Notes: generated by a model not told the origin, from the sequence alone. 64,000 nt of DNA from UBA935 sp031556725 (GCA_031556725.1 JAVBSL010000011.1:1-64000); one strand, 5' to 3'; shown: positions 17,134 through 25,528, counted from the first letter of the stretch. Numbers and translations: made by a program.

Positions 17134-18369
17134 ATGAGCAGACGCGTGGTTGTAACCGGAATGGGGGCAATAACTCCCATTGGATTGAACGTAACAGACT
17201 TTTTTGAAAATGTAAAAGCGGGAAAGGTGGGATTTGGTCCCATTACCCGTTTTGACGCAAGTGAGTATAAATGCAAGTTGGCAGCCGAAGTAAAAGGCTT
17301 TGAAGGTAAGGATTTTATGGACTTTAAGGCGGCTAAAAGAATGGAGCTGTTTTCCCAATTTGCAGTGGCAGCTACGAAGGAAGCAATCGAAGACGCCGGT
17401 TTGGATATGAGCAGGGAAGATCCTTTTAGGGTAGGTGTATCAGTGGCTTCCGGTGTGGGTTCACTGCAGGCCATGGAGCGGGAATACAGCAAGCTGGTGG
17501 AAAAGGGACCTAACCGGGTAAATCCGCTGTTGGTGCCAATGATGATTACCAATATGGCGGCCGGAAACGTGTCTATTCAATTTGGGTTGAAGGGAAAAAG
17601 TATTAATGTGGTAACAGCCTGTGCCAGCGGCACAAATTCTATCGGTGAGGCTATGCGGACCATTCAGTATGGTGATGCTGATGTGATGATTGCCGGCGGT
17701 ACCGAAGCCAGTGTATGTCCGGTTGGAGTTGCCGGATTTACAGCATTGACGGCACTGTCTTCTTCTGAAGATGTGAATCGTTGTTCCATTCCTTTTGACA
17801 AGGAGAGAGACGGCTTTGTTATGGGTGAAGGATCAGGAATTGTTGTACTGGAAGAATTGGAGCATGCGAAAAAGCGCGGTGCTAAAATATATGCCGAGGT
17901 AGTAGGATACGGATGTACTTCTGACGCGTACCATATTACATCCCCGGCGGAGGATGGTTCAGGGGCTGCGAAAGCGATGGAATATGCCATTGCCGATGCG
18001 GGACTCCAGCTTGAGGACATTACTTATATCAATGCTCACGGAACCAGTACTCATCATAATGACTTATTTGAAACCAGAGCCATTAAGGTGACTTTTGGGG
18101 AACATGCAAATAAAATTAAAATTAATTCGACTAAGTCGCTGGTGGGTCATTTGTTAGGAGCAGCCGGAGCAGTTGAATTTGTAACCTGTGTAAAGGAACT
18201 GGAAGAAGGTTTCATTCATGCTACAGCAGGATATCAGGTTCCGGATGAAGAGTGTGATCTGGATTACTGTAAGGAAGCGGTTACCGGAGAATTTACCTAT
18301 GCCCTTTCCAATTCCCTGGGATTTGGCGGACACAATGCAACATTAGTAGTTAAAAAGTATACGGAGTAA
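17134..18369 (+). CDS. fabF: 3-oxoacyl-[acyl-carrier-protein] synthase II
   Basis: This 411-aa elongating condensing enzyme has RRVVVTGMGAITPIG at its start, the active-site Cys in NVVTACASGTNSIGEA, and the two catalytic His in NAHGTSTHHND and KSLVGHLLGAAG. The start at 17134 (AAAGGGTG upstream) is preferred to an in-frame TTG at 17128. It follows fabG by 15 nt. Confidence 0.97.
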   Translation: MSRRVVVTGMGAITPIGLNVTDFFENVKAGKVGFGPITRFDASEYKCKLAAEVKGFEGKDFMDFKAAKRMELFSQFAVAATKEAIEDAGLDMSREDPFRVGVSVASGVGSLQAMEREYSKLVEKGPNRVNPLLVPMMITNMAAGNVSIQFGLKGKSINVVTACASGTNSIGEAMRTIQYGDADVMIAGGTEASVCPVGVAGFTALTALSSSEDVNRCSIPFDKERDGFVMGEGSGIVVLEELEHAKKRGAKIYAEVVGYGCTSDAYHITSPAEDGSGAAKAMEYAIADAGLQLEDITYINAHGTSTHHNDLFETRAIKVTFGEHANKIKINSTKSLVGHLLGAAGAVEFVTCVKELEEGFIHATAGYQVPDEECDLDYCKEAVTGEFTYALSNSLGFGGHNATLVVKKYTE

Positions 18370-18398
18370 TGATATAATCAAGGAAAAGAAAGGCAGGT

Positions 18399-18839
18399 AT
18401 GAATATGTCTGTTATGAAAGCAAAAGAAATTATGGAAATTATTCCTCACCGCCAGCCGTTTATGCTTTTGGATACCATTGAAGAGTTGGAGCCGGGGGTA
18501 AGAGCAGTAGGAAAAAAGTGTGTGACTTATAATGAACCTTTTTTTGCCGGTCATTTTCCCAGTGAGCCGGTAATGCCCGGAGTGCTGATTATTGAAGCAT
18601 TAGCACAGGCAGGTGCAGTGGCACTGCTTTCAAAACCGGAATTTAAAGGCAAGATCGCTTATTTCGGTGCCATTAATTCGGCAAAATTTAAAGGAAAAGT
18701 AATTCCAGGGGATGTATTGATGCTGGAAACGGAAATTATTAAAATGAAAGGTCCGATTGGTGTTGGTAATGCCAAGGCTTATGTGGACGGAAAGCTGGTG
18801 ACACAGGCCGAGCTTACCTTTGCCATAGGTCAGGAATAA
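18399..18839 (+). CDS. fabZ: 3-hydroxyacyl-[acyl-carrier-protein] dehydratase
   Basis: This 146-aa hot-dog-fold protein has the family motif IIPHRQPFMLLD and the catalytic pair in GHFPSEPVMPGVLIIEALAQAG (His, then Glu). It dehydrates 3-hydroxyacyl-ACP. The start is behind AAAGGCAGGT. Confidence 0.97.
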   Translation: MNMSVMKAKEIMEIIPHRQPFMLLDTIEELEPGVRAVGKKCVTYNEPFFAGHFPSEPVMPGVLIIEALAQAGAVALLSKPEFKGKIAYFGAINSAKFKGKVIPGDVLMLETEIIKMKGPIGVGNAKAYVDGKLVTQAELTFAIGQE

Positions 18840-18851
18840 AGGATTAGGACA

Positions 18852-19910
18852 TTGAAAGTTGAGCCTTTAAAAATCGGTAATTTAACTGCTGCCATTCCGG
18901 TTATACAGGGTGGTATGGGAGTGGGAATCAGTCTCTCCGGGTTGGCCGGAGCGGTAGCCGGATGTGGCGGAATCGGAATCATTTCCACAGCCCAGATCGG
19001 TTATCGGGATCCTGAATTTGACAAAGATCCAATCGGCTGTAACCTGCGGGCGATCGGTGAAGAAATAAAGAAAGCAAAGGAAATTTCAAAGGGCGGTATT
19101 GTTGGGGTCAACATTATGGTTGCCACCAGACGTTATGAGGATTATGTCCGGGCAGCAGCGAAGGCCGGCGCGGATATTATTATTTCCGGTGCGGGATTGC
19201 CTATGACATTGCCGGATCTGGTGAAAGATTATCCTGAGGCAAAAATAGCTCCGATTGTATCCAGTGTGAAGTCGGCACAGGTGATTTGCCGCTACTGGTG
19301 GAAAAAATATCATCGCCTGCCGGATCTGGTGGTGATTGAAGGACCGTTGGCCGGAGGACATTTGGGATTTACCAAAGAGCAGTTGATGGATGTGGATAGT
19401 CTGGACTATGATAATGAGATTACAGGTGTTATAGAAACTGTAAAAACATTTGCAGCCGAAGCCGGCGTAGAGATTCCGGTAGTAGTAGCCGGGGGCATTT
19501 ATGACCGGGAGGATATGCTTCATCAATTGGAATTGGGTGCCAATGGTGTTCAGGTTGCCACCCGCTTTATTACAACCTATGAATGTGATGCCCATGAAGA
19601 ATTTAAGCGTTGTATCCTGGAAGCCGGGGAAGAGGATATTCAGATCGTCCAAAGTCCGGTAGGGATGCCGGGACGGGCAATTATGAATCCGTTTATGCAA
19701 AAAGCCAAAGAAGCAAGGATTCCTCACGGGCTGTGCCATTTGTGCGTTAGTACCTGTAAGCCTCAGGAAACGCCTTACTGTATTACCGATGCGCTAGTCA
19801 ATGCCGCCAGGGGAAATGTGGAAGAAGCTTTAATTTTCTGCGGTGCGAAGGCATATAAGTCAAAAAAAATGGAATACGTAACAGATGTTATGAAGGAATT
19901 CCAAATATAA
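18852..19910 (+). CDS. nitronate monooxygenase-like flavoprotein (second FabK paralogue)
   Basis: This 352-aa protein of the 2-nitropropane dioxygenase/FabK superfamily has PVIQGGMGVGISLSGLAGAVAG, EGPLAGGHLGFTKEQL, VVAGGIYDREDM and GVQVATRF. It is about 45 residues longer than FabK and ends in a Cys-bearing segment (HGLCHLCVSTCKPQETPYC) absent from FabK. Its precise reaction is unknown; a role in acyl or nitroalkane oxidation, or a reductase variant, is possible. It uses a TTG start behind AGGAC and lies inside the fab operon, 12 nt after fabZ and 22 nt before fabH. Confidence 0.85.
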   Translation: MKVEPLKIGNLTAAIPVIQGGMGVGISLSGLAGAVAGCGGIGIISTAQIGYRDPEFDKDPIGCNLRAIGEEIKKAKEISKGGIVGVNIMVATRRYEDYVRAAAKAGADIIISGAGLPMTLPDLVKDYPEAKIAPIVSSVKSAQVICRYWWKKYHRLPDLVVIEGPLAGGHLGFTKEQLMDVDSLDYDNEITGVIETVKTFAAEAGVEIPVVVAGGIYDREDMLHQLELGANGVQVATRFITTYECDAHEEFKRCILEAGEEDIQIVQSPVGMPGRAIMNPFMQKAKEARIPHGLCHLCVSTCKPQETPYCITDALVNAARGNVEEALIFCGAKAYKSKKMEYVTDVMKEFQI

Positions 19911-19932
19911 ATTTTAACAAAGAATGGAGATT

Positions 19933-20898
19933 ATGATGACAACCAGAATCATAGGAACCGGAAGTGCCTTACCGGAAACAGTGGTAACGAATGATTATCT
20001 GTCAACCATTATGGATACATCAGATGAGTGGATTGCTTCCCGGACCGGTATTCGTGAACGCCGGCTGGCGAAGGAAGAAACCACCGCTTCCCTGTCGATA
20101 AAGGCTGCTGAAAGAGCCATGGAAAACGCCGGTATAGCGGTGGAGGAGATAGATTTGATTGTGGTTGGAACGATCACCGGTGATTACGTAACACCTGCTA
20201 CGGCATGTGAAATCCAAGCTGCCATTGGCGCAAAAGGGGCAGTAGCATTTGATGTTAATGCTGCCTGCTCGGGATTTATGTTTGCTCTGCATACCGCACA
20301 CGCATATCTCCAGGCCGGAATCTATCATACAGCTTTGGTACTGGGAGCAGAGACTTTAAGTAAGATCATGGACTGGAATGACCGTAGCACCTGTGTCCTT
20401 TTTGGCGATGGTGCAGGGGCAGCAGTAGTAAAAAAAGATACCGTCGGACTATTGGCTTTTGATCAGGGCTCGGATGGTGAAAAAGGTAAAGTGCTTGCCT
20501 GCCGTGACCGGGAAAACAATAATCCGCTGGTTACTAATCCGATTAATATGGGATATGTACATATGGATGGGCAGGAGGTCTACAAATTTGCCGTGACAAC
20601 AGTTCCGGCTTCTATTCAGAAGACCTTGGAAGAAGCCGGTTTAACTACAGAGGATATTTCTTTGTTTGTATTGCATCAGGCCAATATCCGGATTATTCAG
20701 GCTGTTGCCAGGCGGCTGAAGGTAAGTGAAAATAAATTTCCTATTAGTCTGGATCATTGCGGAAACATATCTGCCGCCAGTGTTCCAATCCTGTTGGATG
20801 AAATCAATCAAAAAGGAATGCTCAAAAGAGGCGATAAGATAGTACTTTCAGGTTTCGGTGCGGGATTAACATGGGGAACATCTGTTATTGAATGGTAA
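19933..20898 (+). CDS. fabH: 3-oxoacyl-[acyl-carrier-protein] synthase III
   Basis: This ~321-aa initiating condensing enzyme has TRIIGTGSALPE at its start, DTSDEWIASRTGIRERR, the active-site Cys in DVNAACSGFMFAL, His in LHQANIRI and Asn in GNISAAS. It joins acetyl-CoA or branched acyl-CoA to malonyl-ACP. ATGs at 19933 and 19936 both fit the GGAG upstream; 19924 does not. Its place at the end of the operon is unusual, since fabH is first in many Firmicutes. Confidence 0.96.
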   Translation: MMTTRIIGTGSALPETVVTNDYLSTIMDTSDEWIASRTGIRERRLAKEETTASLSIKAAERAMENAGIAVEEIDLIVVGTITGDYVTPATACEIQAAIGAKGAVAFDVNAACSGFMFALHTAHAYLQAGIYHTALVLGAETLSKIMDWNDRSTCVLFGDGAGAAVVKKDTVGLLAFDQGSDGEKGKVLACRDRENNNPLVTNPINMGYVHMDGQEVYKFAVTTVPASIQKTLEEAGLTTEDISLFVLHQANIRIIQAVARRLKVSENKFPISLDHCGNISAASVPILLDEINQKGMLKRGDKIVLSGFGAGLTWGTSVIEW

Positions 20899-20935
20899 TT
20901 ACCCAGCTCCTGAATAAATTCATGGGTAATTCTTG
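20896..20935 (+). terminator. weak terminator after fabH
   Basis: The arms AATTACCCA and TGGGTAATT enclose an ~18-nt loop and are followed by CTTGTT. A stronger hairpin (part of a dispersed repeat) follows about 35 nt later. Confidence 0.5.
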
Positions 20936-20966
20936 TTAATTGAAAGAGTAAGACCAGCCATAACTT

Positions 20967-21010
20967 CAAGAGACTGTATCAGAAACAGTCTCTTCAGACT
21001 GTAGACAAAG
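20967..21010 (+). repeat. 44-bp hairpin repeat, copy 1
   Basis: A 10-bp perfect stem (AAGAGACTGT/ACAGTCTCTT) is followed by CAGACTGTAGACAAAG. The reverse complement of this 44-mer matches 38 of 44 positions at 21941-21984 by hand alignment. Each copy lies just downstream of a gene (fabH here), oriented outward from it, so it may act as a transcription terminator as well. Confidence 0.75.
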
Positions 21011-21124
21011 TTATTTAATCAATGAAGCAATATACAGTGCTTCATTTTGCTTTTTATCCAAAAGGACCCTGCCTTTATTTTTTGACACTCAACGCCTTAA
21101 GATTAGAACGCCATAGCAGTAAGT

Positions 21125-21346
21125 TTACGCGGTCTGTAATAACACCAATGCCTTTTTATACAATGGATCAAATTCACAACCACAACTTCCACATTCTTTA
21201 TCTGCCTGTTCTACAGCAACCAGCAGCTTTACTGTTTCATCAGGTGATCCATTAGAAGCCAACCAGTTTTTCGAGGGTGCATCGATTAATTCCCACCCCG
21301 ATTCTGCGAATTTTTCAATGATTTTCACCAATTCTGTGTTTGCCAT
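21125..21346 (-). CDS. small hypothetical protein (73 aa) with CGSCGC motif
   Basis: This 73-aa protein has the N-terminal helix LVKIIEKFAESGWELIDAPSKNWL and a Cys-rich motif ECGSCGCEFDPLYKK that could bind a metal. I do not recognise the family. The ATG at 21346 has an ideal ACGGAGGT seven nt upstream; an ATG two codons earlier overlaps it. It lies between the two 44-bp repeats, directly after a YdeI-like pseudogene on the same strand, and looks intact. Confidence 0.6.
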   Translation of the reverse strand: MANTELVKIIEKFAESGWELIDAPSKNWLASNGSPDETVKLLVAVEQADKECGSCGCEFDPLYKKALVLLQTA

Positions 21347-21361
21347 TTTCATACCTCCGTT

Positions 21362-21507
21362 TTATAATTTTCGCTCAGTCAATCCTTTGACTAATACATT
21401 GAGCCTGTTCATCTTGGTTTCGTCTTTTTTGCGATTTCTATATGATTTATTTGCTCGCGTTTAGAGTAATCCGGCTGTTTTATCTCGCTATCGAACTCAA
21501 ATCTCAT
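21362..21507 (-). pseudogene. DUF1905/YdeI-like protein, remnant with internal deletion and frameshift
   Basis: A good ribosome binding site (AGGAG) leads into MRFEFDSEIKQPD, the usual start of DUF1905/YdeI (OmpD-associated) proteins. The frame then jumps directly to YSKREQINHIEIAKK, which is like the C-terminal part of the same family. The central ~100 residues are missing. After a run of A's the frame must shift by one base to continue as DETKMNRLNVLVKGLTERKL. Family naming is from memory of the motif pattern. Confidence 0.5.
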
Positions 21508-21617
21508 GTGTCAGCGCTCCTATTTTTATAAAAATCGCCCATTTCACCGAGATAATCGCCTATCTTAAAATATCTTCCAGAATAAACGACAGGTTCAAGT
21601 TTGGAGAGCCATCTTCG

Positions 21618-21845
21618 TTATATGTTCCGGTCAAGCATACTTGTCAATGTGGTCTTTGCAAGTCCTGTTTTTCGCGAAAGCTCTACAATAGGGATACCAT
21701 CTTCCTGCCATAGAACATATAAAATACGTCCCTGTGCTCCATTAAACTCTTCTACACCGGCGTTCGCAAGCAGCTTTTCAAATATTCTTCCACTTACTTG
21801 TTTAACTTGTGATATCAGGAAACCTCCCTGAGTTTCTTGCTTCAA
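21618..21845 (-). pseudogene. MarR family regulator, 3'-truncated
   Basis: A TTG start with AGGAGG seven nt upstream opens a frame that reads as the first ~75 residues of a MarR protein: GGFLISQVKQVSGRIFEKLL, then FNGAQGRILYVLW, then the winged-helix recognition part ELSRKTGLAKTTLTSMLDR. It then hits a stop. The wing and the dimerisation helix are missing. In another frame the sequence immediately after the break reads LTGTYNEDGSPNL, like a flavin reductase domain, which suggests a deletion joining two genes. It is probably non-functional. Confidence 0.6.
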
Positions 21846-21940
21846 TGCATCGCCTCCTGTTCTATAAGATGTAATACTATATAGTACTATATTTGTCAAG
21901 AGTTAATTCCGAATATGATTTTCTGCGCTTAAGAAATATT

Positions 21941-21984
21941 GTTTGTCTACAGTATCAAGAGACTGTATTTGACACAGTCTCTTG
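21941..21984 (-). repeat. 44-bp hairpin repeat, copy 2
   Basis: This is inverted relative to copy 1 at 20967-21010, with 38 of 44 positions identical by hand alignment. The stem is CAAGAGACTGT/ACAGTCTCTTG (11 bp). It lies 33 nt past the asnB stop codon on asnB's strand, the same relation that copy 1 has to fabH. Confidence 0.75.
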
Positions 21985-22016
21985 TGAATCAATAAATTTA
22001 TTTCAGAAAAAAATAT

Positions 22017-23852
22017 TTACAACTGATATTTATTCATCCAATAATTCACCTGCAGCAGATAAGCCAACATCTGCGGACCAGCCATAAGCTGACCATACCA
22101 GGGCTTACCATAATCCGAGGGATTACTCAGAAATTGATCTACCTTCTTACCATCGACAATTCCCAACAAGGGTGAAGCAGAATCTGATAGAACTTCTTTT
22201 AACCGATTTCCCAGCAACTGTTCGTAAGAAGGATCATAAGTTTTGGGATATGGGCTTTTTTTGCGATGAAGAACTTCTTTCGGTAACAGGTGTTTTCCGG
22301 CTTCGATCAGCAGATTCTTATTTCTGCCTTCGTGGCATTTCATTTCCCAGGGGATATTATAAAGATACTCGGCCAGACGATAGTCGTCGAAGGGAACGCG
22401 GGCTTGAAAACCTGAATACATACTGGTGCGGTCCATGCGGTTTAAGAGGGTAACCATAAACCAACGGAAGGTGAGATAAGAGATTTCCCGACGTCTGGCA
22501 TCCACCGGAGTATCGCCTTCAAAGCGGGGCGTCTCGGCAATGGTCTTTTCATAAGCCTGGCGGGCATATTCCTCCGGTTTTATCTCTGCCAGAAAGTCAT
22601 CAGCCAGCAGGGAGGTACGAAAGCTCATATCGTTGGACCAGGGGAAGCAGTTTTCGGTCAGGGCGGATTCCCGGTGGAACCAGGGGTAGCCCCCAAAGAT
22701 CTCATCGGCACCTTCTCCGGTCAGGGCAATGCGGTTTTGACCGGATATCTTTTCACAAAAGTAAAGAAGGGAGGCTTCGATATCGCCCATACAGGGGAGA
22801 TCTGCGGCATCCACGGCTTTATACAGGTAGTCGGCCTGGGTACTGCTGTCACAGGTCAGGTAAATATGATTGCTGTCAATATGCGAAACCATAATATCCA
22901 CAAAAGGCCGGTCTAGGGAGGACTGGAAAGCATTGGCTTTAAAGTTTTCGGTATTTCCGGCAAAATCAAAGGAGTAGGTGTTTAGCTGCTTGCCCTTTTT
23001 GGCCAATTCTATAGCACAGATGGCGGAAACAATGCTGCTGTCCAATCCCCCGGATAAAAAGCAGGAAAGGGGAATATCGGAAATGGTCTGCCGCTTGATG
23101 CTGTCATAAACCAGAAAAGATATTTTTTCCACGGTTTCTTCATAGGAGTCTCTGTGTTCAGCGCCTTTTAACTGCCAGTAAACAGAATCCTCCATGTGGG
23201 TTCCCATGATGGTCAGGAAATGCCCGGGAAGAACTTCCTTCATATCTTTAAATACACCTTTTCCCAAGGTTCGTGCAGGTCCCACGGCAAATATCTCACC
23301 AAAGCTTTCCTGATCCAGTGACGGCTGGATGCCATATGCAAATAAAGCTTTCGGTTCAGACCCGAAAACAGTACATTCTCCCGTCTGCTGATAGAAAAGC
23401 GGCTTGGCTCCGGCCCGGTCACGGCATAAAATCAAGCAGTCCAATCCCTTATCATAAACAGCAAAAGCGAAGACACCGTTCAGTTCTTTAAAAAAGTCGG
23501 TTCCCATGGCCAGATAGCCGTTTAAGATAATCTCCGGATCACTGGAGGTTTCCCAATATAGGGAGTAGGAGTGCAAAAGCTGTTTTAACTCTTTGGTATT
23601 AAAAAGTTCTCCGCAATAGGTAATCATGCAGGTGCGTTCATCTTTATGCTTAACTAGCGGCTTATTACTTTCAGCGGTATAAATCACGGAAAGTCTGGTT
23701 TGTACGAAACCGGCATGAGGATTCAGATGGACACCGCTGCCGTTTGGGCCGCGGCGAAATAAACTTTCTTTCATCAGACGTAAGAGATGGTTCCATTTGT
23801 CGTCCTGTGTATAATCAAATTTGGTTTGATAAAAACCAGCGATTCCTGACAT
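22017..23852 (-). CDS. asnB: asparagine synthase (AsnB type) with degenerate glutaminase site
   Basis: This 611-aa protein has an N-terminal class II glutaminase domain (1 to ~200) and a C-terminal synthetase domain with the pyrophosphate loop FLSGGLDSSI, TGEGADEIFGGYPWF and RVPFDDYRL. The start is certain: AAAGGAGG lies 7 nt before ATG, 14 nt after dpaB. The protein begins MSGIAGF where the family has MCGIAGF, so the glutamine-cleaving Cys2 is Ser. The oxyanion Asn of NGEIYN is Cys80 (YCGELFN) and GPD is GPN. The synthetase motifs are intact. I infer an ammonia-dependent enzyme. Its place behind dpaAB suggests expression during sporulation, comparable to Bacillus AsnO. Confidence 0.9.
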   Translation of the reverse strand: MSGIAGFYQTKFDYTQDDKWNHLLRLMKESLFRRGPNGSGVHLNPHAGFVQTRLSVIYTAESNKPLVKHKDERTCMITYCGELFNTKELKQLLHSYSLYWETSSDPEIILNGYLAMGTDFFKELNGVFAFAVYDKGLDCLILCRDRAGAKPLFYQQTGECTVFGSEPKALFAYGIQPSLDQESFGEIFAVGPARTLGKGVFKDMKEVLPGHFLTIMGTHMEDSVYWQLKGAEHRDSYEETVEKISFLVYDSIKRQTISDIPLSCFLSGGLDSSIVSAICAIELAKKGKQLNTYSFDFAGNTENFKANAFQSSLDRPFVDIMVSHIDSNHIYLTCDSSTQADYLYKAVDAADLPCMGDIEASLLYFCEKISGQNRIALTGEGADEIFGGYPWFHRESALTENCFPWSNDMSFRTSLLADDFLAEIKPEEYARQAYEKTIAETPRFEGDTPVDARRREISYLTFRWFMVTLLNRMDRTSMYSGFQARVPFDDYRLAEYLYNIPWEMKCHEGRNKNLLIEAGKHLLPKEVLHRKKSPYPKTYDPSYEQLLGNRLKEVLSDSASPLLGIVDGKKVDQFLSNPSDYGKPWYGQLMAGPQMLAYLLQVNYWMNKYQL

Positions 23853-23866
23853 AGTACTTTCCTCCT

Positions 23867-24469
23867 TTATGCAATGTTGGTATGGGGACTGATAATAACA
23901 GGCTGGATTTGACTTCCTTTCAACGCATAATCGATAGTATCAGCCAGTAGCTTGGTGTGGGCAATCATAGAATTGGGTTTGGCCTGATAGTTATCCTGAC
24001 CGAAGGGAACAAAGTAAATATTTTTGGTATTTAATAAAATACCGATATTTTTAAGATTCATGCCCAGGGCATCATTGGTGGAAAGGGAGATAACCAGGGG
24101 CTTGTTATTGCGCAGATGGCCTTTGGCCGCCATCAATACAGCGGTATCAGAGATGCCGTTAGCCAGTTTGGAAAGGGTATTTCCGGTACAGGGAGCAATC
24201 ACCAGGATATCCAAAAGTCCTTTGGGCCCCATGGGTTCTACATCGGAAATGGTGGTAACAGGATCCTTGCCGGTGACTTCTTTGGCAAGAGATATAAAAT
24301 CTTCCGCATTTCCGAAGCGACTGTCGATGGTGGAAGCATGCTCGGAAAAGATGGTATAAATGTTGGCACCTTTTTCAGCCAGGGTTTTCATTTCATCAAA
24401 GATTTTGTCATAAGTGCAGTAGGAGCCAGTGACGGCAATCCCGATATTGATATTATTAAAATCAATCAT
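23867..24469 (-). CDS. dpaB: dipicolinate synthase subunit B
   Basis: This 200-aa flavoprotein-like subunit (SpoVFB) has the family stretches IGIAVTGSYCTYDKI, VLVIAPCTGNTLSKLANGISD and LSTNDALG. With DpaA it makes dipicolinic acid from a tetrahydrodipicolinate-pathway intermediate in the mother cell, giving spores their heat resistance. Its start overlaps the dpaA stop by 8 nt. Confidence 0.95.
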   Translation of the reverse strand: MIDFNNINIGIAVTGSYCTYDKIFDEMKTLAEKGANIYTIFSEHASTIDSRFGNAEDFISLAKEVTGKDPVTTISDVEPMGPKGLLDILVIAPCTGNTLSKLANGISDTAVLMAAKGHLRNNKPLVISLSTNDALGMNLKNIGILLNTKNIYFVPFGQDNYQAKPNSMIAHTKLLADTIDYALKGSQIQPVIISPHTNIA

Positions 24470-25343
24470 AGACAGATATCCTTTCTAAGATATTTTTGGC
24501 GATGGCTTCACCGGCGGAAAGTGGTGCAATTTTTCCGGGAAGCCCAAGACAATGAAAGACAGGGATGTTTTGTTGTTTGGCAGCTTCAAAATCAATTCCG
24601 CCGGGCGGGGAAGCCAGATCAAAAAGAAAAACATCCGGTGACAGATTGGCAAAAGTATCTTTACTTAAGACCAGAGAAGGTACGGTATTGATAATAACGG
24701 AAAATTGGGGTAAAAATTTTTGCAGATGAAAAGGGGAAAAGGACTGAAGCCCAAAGGAAGAAGCTAACTCCCGTCTTTCAGCAGAGAGCTCACAGATGCT
24801 GACCTGACAGCCCAGGGCATCCAGCTTATGAGCCAGAATAGTACCGCATTTACCGTAACCAAGAATTAGTACCGATTTATTTTGAAGAATAAAAGGCGTA
24901 TTTTTTAAAATCTCACAGAGCATGCCTTCCGCAGTGACGGCGGCATTATAATAAGCCAGGGATTCTGATTTCATGAAGTCATAGTAAGGAATATCTTTTT
25001 CGAGACAGGCGGCAAGCGCAGAAGGCGGAAGGTTACCGCCAATCAGAGTGTGTGTTGGAGTAAGAAGAGAATAAAGTTCAGAAAGGGTAATACTGTCTAA
25101 GGTACAGCCGTTGATGGTTTTTTGATCTCTGGAAAAAGGAACGGGTCCGATAATAACAGTATTTTCGGCTAATGCTTCAGTCAGCGAGGCAGCAATTTTA
25201 ATGTCAGGAAGTAAAGCGGGTAGCCCAGGTGTCAGAAAACAGGTAACCGAATGCCCCATCCGGCTAAAATAATTAGCCAGATAATTCTGCCGCATATCTC
25301 CGCCAATAACGGCAATATGCAAAAAGGCAGAGGATTGGTTCAT
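24462..25343 (-). CDS. dpaA: dipicolinate synthase subunit A
   Basis: This 293-aa subunit (SpoVFA) has AVIGGDMRQNYLANYF at the N-terminus and an NAD(P)-binding loop VLILGYGKCGTILAHKL near residue 155, followed by FDLASPPGGIDFEAA and LPGKIAPLSAGEAIA. Clostridium cluster I lacks spoVF, so its presence points to another clostridial branch. GGAGGTG precedes the start. A sigma-K-like promoter is found about 40 nt upstream. Confidence 0.95.
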   Translation of the reverse strand: MNQSSAFLHIAVIGGDMRQNYLANYFSRMGHSVTCFLTPGLPALLPDIKIAASLTEALAENTVIIGPVPFSRDQKTINGCTLDSITLSELYSLLTPTHTLIGGNLPPSALAACLEKDIPYYDFMKSESLAYYNAAVTAEGMLCEILKNTPFILQNKSVLILGYGKCGTILAHKLDALGCQVSICELSAERRELASSFGLQSFSPFHLQKFLPQFSVIINTVPSLVLSKDTFANLSPDVFLFDLASPPGGIDFEAAKQQNIPVFHCLGLPGKIAPLSAGEAIAKNILERISVYD

Positions 25344-25383
25344 GGGAACACCTCCGGTAATATTGATTATAATTTTATATTTG

Positions 25384-25410
25384 TATAGTATGAAGGCAAA
25401 AGAAAAATGT
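25384..25410 (-). promoter_or_regulatory. sigma-K-type sporulation promoter for dpaA-dpaB-asnB
   Basis: On the minus strand AC (25410-25409), a 16-nt spacer and CATACTATA (25392-25384) match the sigma-K consensus AC-N16/17-CATANNNTA. The element lies about 40 nt before the dpaA start. Dipicolinate synthase genes are sigma-K dependent in Bacillus, so the position fits. Confidence 0.7.
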
Positions 25411-25514
25411 GTTGTGAAAAGTGTACAAAAGACAACAATTATTTTTGCGAAAATTCACGAAAATAATAATATGTATTGAAATTTAAGATTAAGTATGATA
25501 AATTAAAGTTGTTC

Positions 25515-25528
25515 CGGTAACGTTACCG
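25515..25528 (+). promoter_or_regulatory. LacI-family operator upstream of the sugar ABC importer
   Basis: CGGTAACGTTACCG is a perfect 14-bp palindrome with the central CG typical of LacI/GalR operators. It lies just downstream of a tentative promoter (TTGAAA at 25476, 17-bp spacer, TAAATT at 25499). The LacI regulator encoded at 30395-31432 is the likely ligand. The site differs from CcpA cre sites in the outer bases. Confidence 0.7.

Noticed and set aside
14456..19910. Duplication of fabK within the operon
   Set aside because: The two flavoproteins share the superfamily fold but differ in length, spacing of motifs and the Cys-rich tail, so this is ancient paralogy and not a recent duplication.
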